A DNA stretch of 64,000 bases from Echria macrotheca (taxonomy: Eukaryota > Ascomycota > Sordariomycetes > Sordariales > Schizotheciaceae): assembly GCA_030411725.1 (NCBI GenBank), contig MU839838.1, positions 186,001-250,000 on the forward strand, written 5' to 3'. Every line of letters begins with the position of its first letter. Position 1 is the first letter of the stretch. Below are positions 32,270 to 43,960 of this stretch, one piece after another. Position numbers and translations under genes: made by a program. A model generated the notes under the pieces. It was not told where the DNA came from and searched no databases. It was given only the letters and a program-made list of their open reading frames with translations.

Positions 32270-35200
32270 ATGATCGAGAAGAGCGGTCTCACGCGCCATC
32301 ATATCGATGAGTATGACGTTGGCACTGATCCTGAGGAGCTGCCGCCGTTAAAAACATCAGACAGGGAAAGCTCCCACAATTTGTTCATAATACGCTCCGG
32401 GAGGCACTCGGCCGTCGTGGACATCGTTTGTTCGCCTACCCGAAATCCTGTCGTCCCTTGGAAAAAGTATCAGACTGTTCGGTCTATATTTGTCACATGC
32501 TGTCACGAGTTCCTGTCGTTATATACAGATTACATTAGCAGGAGGATTCATACTAGCTTCGAAGCCGGTAATTGGATTGATGGTTACTGGCAAGTATAAC
32601 GATACCCTCGGAATTGGTCGAAGACTAGACTAACAAGCGACGAGTTACAGCTACCGATTCGACCCCGTTGAAGAGAAGGAAACATGTGAGGCCAGAACAC
32701 AAGAAGCCTTATCTTCATTCTTCACCTCGACGAAGACACAGCTCAAGGCGGCCGACCGAGAGGTAAAGCGGGAGCACCGAGAGGAAGGGCGGGAGAAGTC
32801 TTCTGGGAGAGGTGGTGGGTCGAGCGCCAAGGAAAATCACAAGGCCAAAGATCAACAAACAGCCCAAAACATACTCGAAAAGCTAAAAGCCGGCATCGAG
32901 GAGGTACTTCTGGAGGAGCTCAGTCCAAAGACATCAGCGAACCACAACGCGCCGGCCAACTCCCACCGTGACAAGAGCCCAGCCGATGAACTCAGCAAGC
33001 TAGCGACCGACGAGGGCGATAAGCTAGAGCGACAGCTTTGGAAGAAAGCCACTGAACTTGAAGAGGCGGGGCGAGAGGCTGCCTGGATGCACAGGCTTAT
33101 GTTTTCCACCTCACGACGCTACCGGCGTAACCAAAAAGAAAACATCATTGACGACCCAGAAGAGCGGGCTCAGCAAAAGAAGTGGGAGCTCGGGGGGAAG
33201 TTTCTCAACGAAGTTGTAAACAAGCTCTATCGGTATCGGAAAGCGCTTGCTTTCGCAGTATATCGCGCTGCCCGGAGTATGTATCTGCGACCCTGTAGTT
33301 TTCTTCCGCATGCTGACCTGTCAAGAAAAATCGCTCGTCTTTTCGGAGTGCACAAACACCAGTTCGGAACGACAAGCGGACATATTAGATGCCGTCGTAA
33401 ACGGTTTGCGATTTGTCCCCATTACCGTCAGCCTCCAATCCCGTGTGGTGCTTCCACCGGCATACCTTAGCTTCAAGCGCGAGCTCGAGTGAGTGAACTG
33501 AATCTCCAATTCTGTCTTGCTTCTATTAACCACAGCGAGAGACAGGTATTCAGAGGTATGCGCAAGTCTCGAGCTTGGAGCTCTCGCATGCCTGATCTTT
33601 ACGAGGTCAGAGCTGGTGGAGTTTGGGTGGGAGATGCCGCTTGCACTTGTGATTCGGAAGGAAACCACCACATACCTGACGATCGAGAGGAATGGTGTTT
33701 TTTTTTTAACAGACAGCCATACCACCCTAGTAGTGCATCCATCACTTGGTGGCAGGCCCCATGGCGGCGACGAGAGAAGCGAACCGTCGCAAGAGACAAC
33801 ACCAAGACAGACGGCCTTTCAGAGCGACTCTAACTTCCATTTTACTGCCATCAGCCAAGACAAGAACACGCAGGCGCTTCGCCCAGAAGAAACACAACAG
33901 TCCCAGGGTTGGGCTAGAGATTGCAGCAAGACAAGACGCGGAGACCAGAGCCCCTCCGATAGACCTACCAGACGTCATACGGGAGATCCTCTTCACTCGC
34001 TCCTTTTGCTTTCACCACCCGCGCCGCAGTCTCTCTCAGACGGCGGAGCGGAAACGCTCGGCGACAGGGCCATTCGGAGCGCCCGCGCAGATTGTCATCC
34101 GGGCGATCCTCCGCCTCGCTCCTCCACCGAGTACCAGCGTCCCAGCCATCCAAACGACCATGCGTCTAACCAGTCCGAGGGCCAGTCACACAGCGCTGGG
34201 CAGCACCCAGATCAATTTCCAGACGTAACGACCTCAGCAGATATAAACCGGGACGGCATGCCACCGCCATTCACATTAAGCTTCACCATGCCGCAACAGC
34301 CAAGAGGACTGCAGCCTGGTGATGGGGTCGGAGAAGCGCACTCGGTTGAAGGAGCAGCGCACTCGGTTGAAGAAGCAGCACCAACGCGACCCCTGAAGCG
34401 AAAGAGACGTGAAGACAATACTGCCGGTAGGAGCCGCGGACCGCGCTCACTCCCTACACCACCCGCGCCGCAGCCCCAAACTTGGCCAAATAGCCAAACG
34501 CACGCGCTCAACGGGACGATTCACCCGCAGTTTGACCCAAGTACATCCAAGGGGATAGCACTCTGCCAAGCGGTCCTTCTTAATGACCATATAGTCACGG
34601 ATCCTTCTCCCGGTATGCAGTTCACAGCGAACCGACCCAGAGACGGCAACAGGCCCGATCGAGAGAGGTGTGGAGACAATGGTGCCGGTCTTCAGGACGA
34701 CCCGACCTACGTCCCTTCGCCGCCCGCGCCGCAAGCGGAAGGAGTAGTCCCGGGACTCACTTTACCAGAGCTTTCTGGGACTGTTGAAGAACAACTCGAA
34801 ACCTTGATCGATTTTGGCAATACTCACTGGCCTCAGGTCGAATTCTTTCGGTTTAGGTCTGGGAAATTCATCACCGGAGCCATCTTGACTGATCTGTTGT
34901 CTTTGGAACTAAAACAGTTCCCGAATTACGCCGTGGGAATCACCCCTGAGAGGGCGGCAAAGGCCACGGCAAAAGACGTCACCGTTGTGTTTGACAACGT
35001 CAACGGTGACCACTGGGTTGTTGCCATCGTTGACAAGATACGAAAGACGTTCACAGCTTACGGTATGGCCGAGAATAAGCTGAACGAGTCCAAGGCGGCC
35101 TATCAAGACGCACTTCAAGTTGGCCCTCTTGAGGTGACTTCACATCCTCTTCAGGACTATACCGGCAACACCTGCGCTCTTCGATGTTGTGATGCTTTGG

Positions 35201-36561
35201 CCAAGTGCCTTGGGACACGAACGGAAATACTTCTCGACCAGGTTCCTCTTCGGTTGTTCTACCTTCAACGCCTTTTGCAGTCTTGCCTTCATGCTCCCGT
35301 TGAGGACGAGTCGCCGGGCGCTGAGCGGCGTGCAGGCCAGCTCCCAGGTGTAACGCCTCTCGACACGCCAGCCCAGTTACAGGCCTTTGCCTCACGTGAG
35401 AATAACCCGTCACTGACAGGGTCGGTCGACAGCCCAACAACAGTTGCGGCCATTCTGGAGCTTCGGCTAGCAACAGACCGAGATCGGAGGGCGGGGAGTC
35501 AGTTCCAGGTAGATTTACAGCGCACATCCGAGCCGCAGTCTCAGAGCCACCCAGACGAGGCAGGCTCGTTCGGCGCCGACATGCTAGGGATCGACCATGC
35601 CACGCAGCAGGAGCCAAGAGGAGTGCAACAAGATGACGGGGCTGGAGCGGCAGATTCGTGGGAGCCCGAACTAGAGGGTGCACAACAGCTCAGTTTGCTC
35701 AGTCAGTTGCCAGACGCAGCGGTTTCAGCAGATACAAGCCAGGGCAGCACACCAAAGGCTCCCACACCCAACTCCACCCCACAGCAAGGACTAGGAGGGA
35801 CGCAACCCGGTGACGAGGCAGTAAGCCGGCCCGAACCTCGCCAGCACGGCGAACCCCCTGCCTCGTTGCCTGATACGAGCCCGGTTGAACCAGGCGTGAG
35901 CGAGCAAGTGGTAACGCAGTCGCAGATGATGCAGCTTGATTCTCCCCAGCTCAGCTCAACCGCATCATCAAGTAAAAGCTACAACGCCAACACGTCGCTC
36001 TGGGGCGCCACCGGGGGAGCAAACTTACAGGCCCGACACACCGTTAATCCTACGCTCTTAGGCCTGAGGCCGCTAAGCGATACCTCAGTCAAATTTGAGT
36101 CGCCTCTCCACGCGCTTGCCGCCGCAGCCCAGTCGCAGGCCGTTGCCTCACCTGGGCATAGCCCACCATTCACGGGGTCGGCTAACAACTCTCTTGCCCC
36201 CGACCCCAGCGTCAGGTTGCCGGACCGACTCGGTGACCCAACGGCTGGACAAGGAGGCATGGGCGACCAGCATTCGACACATTGTCAACTATCAGGGGCT
36301 ATTAATCCAGCAGCGATTTATTTCGACGGATCGCTTCAACCTCAATCTCAGTTTGATCTAGATTTTGAGGCTGGGGACGACGAGCAACTCTCGTATTTTA
36401 GTCAAGTTATGCTAAATCGAGGTCAGCTGAGTGATGACTTCGTTGGATTTCCGCTTGGCGCTGGAGAAAACGACCAGTACGAACTCTCCGGTATTGATCA
36501 TGTTTTGCGAGATACATACATGAACCCACTTTTTGACATCGGTTTCTTATCTCCAGAATAG
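32270..36561 (+). CDS. Large protein with C48/Ulp1-like cysteine peptidase region
   Basis: Four exons (32270-32589, 32651-33276, 33326-33488, 33546-36561) give 1374 residues. Intron 1 has a GCAAGT donor, that is a GC-AG intron, the only choice that keeps frame with a good branch site. The N-terminal third is charged and helical (KLERQLWKKATELEEAGRE). A long low-complexity middle repeats PPAPQ and PRGLQPGDG-type blocks. From about residue 780 a Ulp1-like region appears: HWPQVEFFRF, VTVVFDNVNGDHWVVAIVD (His859) and QDYTGNTCALRCCDALAKC (Gln906, Cys913). The expected Asp after the His is not obvious, so activity is uncertain. SUMO or ubiquitin-like deconjugation is inferred from the family only. 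Confidence 0.75.
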
Positions 36562-36570
36562 AGCCCATAG

Positions 36571-37314
36571 TTAAGCAGTATCCCCTTCCCCGGCACCTCC
36601 CGTGGGAGTCGTGCGATGCATAATGTAGAACATACAAACATCGCGAGGCCCCGTGCCCTCCTTTACAGACGTCTGTTCCCTTACGAATACCTGCTCCCCT
36701 TCCGCAAGAAAGATCATGTCACCTACTTGACACTCGAATAGGGATGCGGCAGTGATAGGGTGTGCTATAGGAGACTTGATGGAGCCCTTCGAAAGGGGTT
36801 CTTCCAACACCGCGATCCCAGTTGCGGTTCCCTGGGCGTCTTCAATGACTCCTCCATCATCCCTCCGTCGAGGCCTTCGGACAAATATGAGCACCACAAC
36901 CCTGCCTGGATCGCACTCTATGCCACCACCTTGAAGCCAGAGTATGTTGCAATCCAATATTTTCCGATCAATGCTGAATCCCTTCCCACTGACCCATTTG
37001 TATAAAGGTTTTGCCTTCCTCGCGTTAGCGTTAGGTCATTGTCTGGTTTTGGCTTAACAAACCATATTCATGTGAAATTCGGTATTCAGCCGTTGAACCG
37101 AGTGGGCCAGGGTCAGATCCGGCAGCCTTAACAAGTTCGTCCTGCCTTCCGCGTATTCCATATCCTCGGCATAGCAGACAACCATCTCGGCCAGTTCTCG
37201 GAGGTGACTCGTAACCCGTGAAGCCATATTCCGGAGGGTGGTCATTGTCTGCTCGTCTTGTTGTGTGCCGGCGGCCATGAGGTTCACGATGTCTGTCGCT
37301 CGGATGATAGGCAT
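36571..37314 (-). CDS. Two-exon orphan protein, 231 residues
   Basis: Exons 37314-37063 and 37014-36571, joined in phase 0 by a 48-nt intron (GTTTGT donor, CTAAC branch, AAG acceptor). The open frame running through both exons with a plausible intron is the main support. The N-terminus is helical (MPIIRATDIVNLMAAG, TLRNMASRVTSHLRELAE). The C-terminal part is beta-rich, with GRVVVLIFVRRPRR, GTATGIAVLEEPLS and VGDMIFLAEGEQVFV. No family is recognised. Its stop codon lies 10 bp from the stop of the convergent large peptidase-domain gene, so the 3' UTRs must overlap. Confidence 0.55.
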
Positions 37315-37943
37315 GGTGCCCTGTGATATGAGTTCAACAGCTGATCACTTGATTTGTGTGCAATATGGAAGTGGGAAGTTTGGGTCATGTGGGTTGGGTG
37401 GATACGCCCAGTTGAGCCAGCATCGATTGCGCCGCCTTGCTCGATGAGTTGGACTTTGCCTCGCTCCTTCGAACTTACCTGATAGGCAAATGCTGGGATC
37501 GTGGTGGCAGGTCCTTTGGCGCGCGAGTCCAAGACTCTTTGCCCAGGTCAAGGCACTTTGCGCAAGTGGTGACACACAGCGAAGAGCACGTATGGGGGGT
37601 TGATGTCGTCTGCCCGTATGCTCTTGCCTCTTTGGTACATGCATGCGAAGTACTGCCCCGATATGTATGTGTACTGATCTCAGCTCCAAAACTGGCTGAA
37701 GGGTCGCTGACCAAAATTGAACACGGACGGGCGTGTGCGAAGCTGACACAAGTTTGATGGCATCCTTGTCATGCTCTCAACGGCCAGCTCAGCAATGCGG
37801 GGTTGACAGAGGCGAAGTGGCCCGTGCGTGAAGCCTGAAAATCCGAAGCGTGAAGCCGTCGCGCCGACAACCCATCAACTGACATCCTCGGCCACATCAA
37901 CCCTCTGCACCGCGTCTTTGTCTCGGGAACATGGCCGGCCAAA
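37315..37943. other. Intergenic, 0.63 kb
   Basis: A divergent promoter region between the small orphan gene and the PD-(D/E)XK-like gene. Nothing else is recognised. Confidence 0.5.
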
Positions 37944-39213
37944 ATGATGCGCCGACCGAAATCTCGAAGTAGTCATTATCTAGACTACAGCGACAGCACT
38001 CTACCCAAAGACGGTGTCCAGCTGCCTTTGACGCCTCCCGCAACCGATGAGCGACCGACGCGGAAATGGGACACATGCGACGCGGGCAAAGCGATACAAA
38101 TGTTCAAAGCCTTCCGGGACCCAACATCGCTAGAACAGTGCGCGCCGCTTACTGAACTCCGAGTATCTTTACCGCAGTACCGGGAGCTCGTGAAATATCT
38201 TAGGGACAAACAGGCGCTGGCGCAATACGTGGACGACAAAGTGCGGTAAGCGCGAGACAGTTATCGCATCGAGAAAGTACTGACCGCCCACAGCTTCGAT
38301 TATGATCCGGCGAATTCGCTCCTCACCGTCCGAATGCCCTCCCCTGTCCACGAATTCTTCAAGACTCTCCTTGCGCACGACATACAAGATCAGCTGAAGC
38401 ATATTACCGAAAAAGGGGACGAAGCCGGTAAGTTTGCGGCTAGGATCAAGGATGGGTGTTCATCCCGCATCTTCTTACAGGAGGACATCTCAGAAGAGGG
38501 TCTGGGAGCCCCAGAATATGTGGTGCGACGCGAACCAGATGGACAGTTCCAGCACCCGGATGCAGCCTACCCAGGAGTGGTGCTCGAGGTGTCATACTCG
38601 CAGGACGGCAAAAATTTGAAGAAGCTAGCTTGCGACTATATCTTGCGGTCCAATGGAGACATCAAAGCCGTCATCGGTGTCGACATCAATGATGGAAAAG
38701 AGTCGACCGTGTCACTATGGCGTCCGAACTACGTCAAGGAGGAGGGCGAGGAGTTCGAGATCCTTGAAGTGAGGCAGGATATCTCGTATCAGGTATGTTA
38801 CGTCGTCCCATCAGGTGTGCAGGACTAACGTTTCAGCACAGCCGTTTCGATCTTCAGATGGATCACCGATCGATGGCGAGGACTCTTTGCAGCTAAGTCT
38901 GAGCGATTTTGCTACGGACGAGATATCAAGTGGTTACGAGTCCATCTCATTGTCCGTACCGTTTCGGCGACTTGCGAACCTTCTTGCTGAAGCCGAGGAA
39001 ATGCGTCAAGCTCGAGAGCCGGAAAGCGGGCCGCGCGGCATCAAGTCGGGACGGCAGACCAGGAAGCGCAAGCCATCGTCTAGTCCCGCTGAGGAGCTGG
39101 GGTCAGAAGATGAGGCGAAGTATTGTAGACAGGAAAGTGATGTTGCGGAGCGGGCTGCGGCGGATGACGAGGAGTATAAGAGACCGCGTCGGAGGAGGAA
39201 GAACATGGTATGA
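37944..39213 (+). CDS. PD-(D/E)XK-like fungal orphan-family protein
   Basis: Exons 37944-38245, 38294-38792 and 38842-39213 give 390 residues, with introns of 48 and 49 nt. The central domain has DISEEGLGAPEYVVRREPDG, FQHPDAAYPGVVLEVSYSQ, KKLACDYILRSNGDIKAVIG and VSLWRPNY. This order (PD, then E-x-S before a helix, then a hydrophobic strand ending in a W-R-P) is that of an expanded, uncharacterised fungal family whose core resembles PD-(D/E)XK nucleases. The usual catalytic Lys is replaced by Ser in EVS, so nuclease activity is doubtful. The C-terminus is basic and acidic by turns (RQTRKRKPSSSP, KRPRRRRKN), suggesting nuclear location. Family placement is by pattern, not by search. Confidence 0.75.
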
Positions 39214-40689
39214 GACGTCGTGACTGAGAACCTGTTCTCCAATCCGTGAAGATGCGGCTGATACCAAGCTCTGAAGTACGACACAGCATTCCTGTCAGTT
39301 GCAGTCGTTATTTGTGTTCTACATACCGTCATCATGCGGAATATATCCACGCGCGCACGGGCTTTACCCGGATGTGCCCGTTCCGTCCTTTTAGCCCTAT
39401 GGCCATGTGGTTCCTTATTTTAACGTCATTAGAGGGCGTTGTTCCAAGATTTACCGCCTTGCGTGGCCCGCTACATCGCGCCATGACTGAGCTCTGGGGA
39501 GCCGCTCAATGGGAACAAGAGCTTGATAGGGAGTTGGCGGGACGCATGGAAGACCGTCAAGCGGCCAAGAAGAGCAACGATGAACGTGCATGCTCAATCT
39601 CGCGGTATGTTTAAACCAACATGTCTAAACACTAGATTGCTGGCTTCATCAAGGAAGGTGACTTCAGTGACACAGTTCGATGGTAGTACTTTGCTAGCCC
39701 AGAGAAGGGTTTTCCCGACGCCGCAATGATAAGAGATAAGGGAGGCGAGCCTTCTGGTAACCCCGCACTGCGCGTCACCGCAATCCAAACAAACCTTTCA
39801 TGTCGGACACTCGCCCGCCTTCTGTTCCCGCGACAGATTCGGTCCTGGGTTTTTGACAGCCCGGCATAAGATCCGTGCTTGTGGGCGTCGCCGCCCGAGT
39901 GGTCCACCGAGGGGACGAGTTGGGGTACGGAGGCAATCGCAAGGGCTAGGAGGCCGCGAGCTTGCGGCTGCTTTCCAGAACCTGCTCGCGGCCCCACAGC
40001 GCGTCAGCCAAGTTGTAGCCCAGGCATCAACAGCGGGCCGGTTCACCGACTGTGGTGGGCGGCCAATGAAGAAAATGATGGGACGCGGCGCGAAAAAAAA
40101 AATACGGGGACGCATCGGGGCCCAACCCAAGGATGGCAGAAGGCCATGCTTGTGCGACAGAAGGCACCGCGAATAATGTTCGTTATATTCCGAAAGCCTC
40201 GCATCTGGAATTTCGGCCCAACACTTACAACCCCAAGGTCTTTCGGAAAGGCAGAACAAGAGACAGACGGAGAAGGCCTGTTTTGGACTTAATATCCTTG
40301 AGCATCGTCATACCATTCATCGTTTAGAACTCGGCTGTTTCACAGAGCCATTTTGAAGGTCCTTCGCTCGAGATATACGATTCCTTCTCCTGAGTCCCCA
40401 CCCAACTTCCATTCGCCTATTAGCTCCTAAAACTCCCTTCCGCACGCACCGACACCATCCAGCCAACGCCATAAGCAGCCCCATCACTGTGAGTCAGCGC
40501 CTGCAAGAGCATCCCACGAATCCAGTCCACAACCCCCAGTATGTTACGGGGAGCGACAAGCCCTAGGCGCGGCGTTATTCCACAATCAAAAACCTTATCG
40601 TCCACACCACCATTAACGGGGATAACTGCATAACAGCAAACTTTAACCAAGCCTTCCTACCTTTAAACAGCGATAATACACTACGCGTA

Positions 40690-41420
40690 AGCGTAAAGGC
40701 GAGGCGGCTAAACGACAGGGCCTAGCGCCTGGGGTATAAGGCCGACTGCGAGCTGTAATTCCATATTGAGATCTCCAACGTCGTCCTCGTTACCTGGAAC
40801 CAGTACCCGTGGGTAATATAAAGCTCGTACATTAAGCCGCTGCGGGAACTTAATATCACCGAGGAGGTCGATTCGATATATTACGTAAAAGATAAACAGA
40901 TTAAAACGGTTTTTACGATCGGTAAAATAAAAAGGGGCTTTATTTAGCTCCAGTACTAGCAAGTAGGTAATATAAGTTACAGCTTAAACCAGGAGAAGCT
41001 ATTTAAAAAACTCCGCAAGTAAATATACCCTTTATTTGGAAAAATAAGTAATATATATAGCTAATAGTAGGGTAATATACCTTAGGTACGCTGTTAAGTA
41101 TTAGTACTTGTAGGTTTACTACTTTAACGGCAATATACTCTTCCTCCTTTAGTTTTAGGCTACTAACGAAGTAGATATTAAGAATGTAAACTGTTAAGTG
41201 GACTGCTGGGTGATCTTACGCGAAAATAGCTATATTACGTTCCGCGAGGCGCTGTATAGGTTACTGGTCTAGGGCTTTAGGCGATTGTAGGGAAACCGCA
41301 CTCAGTAGCACCTTACGTTAGGGAGCTTCACTTCGCCGCTACGCCAATTCTATAATAGTCGCCCTGCCTGGAGGATAGGCGATAGCCGGCTTTTAGTGGA
41401 GTATCCCGAGGGCTACTACC
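40690..41420. other. AT-rich, TA-rich island (RIP-like)
   Basis: Composition changes abruptly to AT-rich with frequent TATA, TAATA and TTTA strings and stop codons in every frame, between GC-richer flanks. This is the look of DNA altered by repeat-induced point mutation in ascomycetes. The original element cannot be named. Confidence 0.6.
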
Positions 41421-41524
41421 GCGTAGTGGATGTCTATACCGGGGTAATGAAATGGGTATATGAAGAGGATCCAGATTTCAACTCGCGGGAAACCGACAGC
41501 GGCCTCTGGGAGTATCATGGATGA
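41190..41524 (+). pseudogene. Degraded coding relic, unidentified
   Basis: At the edge of the AT-rich island a 68-codon open stretch ending at 41524 reads like real protein (FTSPLRQFYNSRPAWRIGDS, LLVEYPEGYYRVVDVYTG, VMKWVYEEDPDFNSRETD). Upstream the frame is broken by TAG codons, consistent with CAG changed to TAG by C-to-T mutation. The family is not recognised. Confidence 0.4.
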
Positions 41525-42239
41525 GTCTTATCTTCCTTCTGATGTATCAAGAAAGCCTGAAGGCGATCATGGCCATGGTTGTAGGGCTCTCACATGTGGT
41601 AAAAAGACAAGCTATTCTTCCTGCAGCATATTGCTCTCTAGCCCCGCTCCACCTACCTGTAAATCTCTAACGTGTGAAAACTTCATAAAACCACAGTATG
41701 CACTTGATGGGGCGTTAGTGATGGCTGCGACGGGATATGGGGGATAGTTGGCGCGAGCGAGGAAGACGCTCTCTTGCCTGGAGCCGCGCGCCTGGCAGGC
41801 CAGAGGAGAGATCGTCAAGTCGGCCCCACAACGGTTTTTGGTAGCCGCGGCTGCGGGTCCCTGCCCATGGAATCCCGCTGGGCCATGATTGGTGTTTGAA
41901 GCGCAGTGCGTGGCGAAGCGACAGCACAGTCCAAAAGAGACAAATCGCCCAGGCAACACTGCCATTTCATTTCATCCCAGGCAAAAATTTCCACCTCCCG
42001 AGCGGTTGGTTCCAAGACGTTCCTGACCTAAGCTCGATCCCCAGTTCCCATGTTTCACGACCATTAACCTCTCTGAGATGGATGACCAACCTATTATCTT
42101 CGTCGATGACGACCCCCCAGTAGTACAACGACGAGGGCCGAAGCTCAACGGCCGCGTCCAGCCCTTAGCCAAATATCGCCGGCCACCCGGGCGACTAAAA
42201 CCGGGGCCGAATTTTCCCGTTAACACGTAGCACGCAAAG

Positions 42240-42860
42240 ACAATTATATATAGCCTTCCTCTATGCCCTCTTCCTTTGATTAAAACACCGAGATTAACAA
42301 CGAGTAAACGATTTCGCTTTCGGACGCGTATCCTTACTGCAACTATTACTTCGGTTAATAACGTATACTTAAACGTACTTTATCTTCAACTATAGGCTAG
42401 CTTTCTACAAACCGTCCTGTAAATAGTAATTAGCTATTTCCTATATACAGTATAGGTTTAATTCAAATTATTATTTTCCGAGTAAACTTTTCCCCTGTAG
42501 TTTATTTTTAAAAAGCAAAAGAAGGACTAGTAGGAAAAGTTTAAAGTAGAAAAAGTAACCTACGTAAAATTACGCCTGTTATAAAAAACTATTATTTTAA
42601 GGCTTTTTAGCGAACTTTAGTACGATAATATAATAGTTCTTTTTATATCGGATATTGGCGGTATATACCTAACTACGTTTAAAGAAGGTATACTAAAGTT
42701 AAACGAATTTTGCCGCTTAATTTATTAGGCCCTTATTACGTTTTTTCACTTAAAGGTACTGTATAATAATATTAAGCTAAACAACTTTTATCTTACCGAT
42801 GGTAAAGTTATAGTTGTCGACCTTAAGATAACGAGTAACGAGAACCAGTAGCCTTTGACG
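42240..42860. other. AT-rich, TA-rich island (RIP-like)
   Basis: A second block with strings such as TATATATAG, TTAATAACG and AATATTAAG and no open frame of note, bounded sharply on both sides. Interpreted as an old, mutated repeat. Confidence 0.6.
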
Positions 42861-42966
42861 GATGAGGAGCTTAAGTTTTACATTAACGGTGCAGTGGATT
42901 CCCTTGCTAAATCATATAAAGACAACCAGTATTGCTTCTGGGAGGACGGGATTCTCTCTGTATAAT

Positions 42967-43013
42967 GTGCTCAGTGCGCTCAGTCGGGTGGGCAGACTGA
43001 GCGGACTGAGCAC
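42967..43013. repeat. Hairpin with 19-bp arms
   Basis: The arms GTGCTCAGTGCGCTCAGTC and GACTGAGCGGACTGAGCAC pair with one mismatch around a 9-nt G-rich loop. A third related block (CGCTCAGCGTGCTCAGTCGG) follows at about 43,023-43,042. It sits just outside an AT-rich island, so it may be an element terminus. Confidence 0.9.
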
Positions 43014-43309
43014 GCCAAGACCGCGCTCAGCGTGCTCAGTCGGAATGACATTGATCAGACCGAGGAGGGTACAAGTTGCCTCTTACAGGCGTAATATAAT
43101 ACCATCATCATATCCACGATGGGTGGGACGCTTCTGGTTCCTCACGTAAGTAATGTCATTGTTCATTGTATCCTACTGTACAAACCCTATTGGTGCACTA
43201 TAGTGAGCTTTAGCCGAGAGTGAGCTCAGCACCGGCAACATCGCGTAAAGCCTCAGCTTAACTCGTCCCACAAGACAACAGGGGTCTGCGGTATCTTCAT
43301 TACATCAAA

Positions 43310-43960
43310 TTGCGTTGAGACACTTGGCGAAAAGCTCAGCATAGAGGTGTTCGACGTGCTCGGGCTTGAGGCGGGCCAGCCGATGCTTGCCGATCACCGG
43401 GATGGCGTGGCCCGCGGGCACTTCGAGATCTCCAACTCCACCCTTAGGTTAGCAACCTTCTTGTTGATGACCTTATGGGACCCCTGGCACCAATACTTGT
43501 GTACCACCTCATCCGCGTCAGCAGACACACAACTAAACGGAGGGGCGATGTGATCTTCCACAAAGGTCAACACAACGTTAACGGAGTTAAGGCAGTGCCA
43601 GAACCACACCGCATCAGACTCCCAGCCGTCGCGCTAAACAGCGCCGCCGCCCCCCTTCCTCTAAGAGGTCGGATTTCCTCGGCATCTCCTCCACTTCCTC
43701 CAAAACTCATCGATCCCAAGCCCCGTAAACCAGTACGGCACGGTGAGCATCTATGGAGCACACCTACTCGAGGTCGATCAATCGACGAAAACGTTGCTCG
43801 GGTGGAGGTCGGTGAGTTGGAGGCGAAAAGGGCCGTTGCTTACCCTGTAGACCTGAACACGGATGCCAGACCGACACGGACCTGACTGGCCCTGCTGTAG
43901 CAGAAGTGCTGGTCTTGATGAACCCAGCTAAGCGGAGCCAGCATTCCTACATAGCCCGTA
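43310..43960 (-). pseudogene. Relic of an APH-family phosphotransferase
   Basis: Translated on the minus strand, pieces in shifting frames match the order of fungal aminoglycoside-phosphotransferase-like proteins. The catalytic-loop piece GPFRLQLTDLHPSNVFVD at about 43,785-43,855 is the clearest. It is followed by MLTVPYWFTGLGIDEF, then (another frame) EEVEEMPRKSDLLEE, then WESDAVWFWHCLNSV and FVEDHIAPPF, then YWCQGSHKVINKKVANL. Several stops and at least two frameshifts break it, so it is not functional. The N-lobe was not located. Confidence 0.55.

Noticed and set aside
39798..40259. Minus-strand frame of 153 codons with poly-Phe
   Set aside because: It translates a poly-A tract in reverse and lacks any family resemblance.
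43320..43400. Minus-strand peptide resembling a phage-integrase N-terminal segment (IGKHRLARLKPEHVEHLY)
   Set aside because: It is short and unsupported by other integrase motifs, and adjacent DNA on the same strand reads as a degraded APH phosphotransferase relic.
43340..43560. Plus-strand 68-codon open frame beginning FDVLGLEAGQ
   Set aside because: The opposite strand gives the better family match (APH relic), so this is most likely antisense chance.
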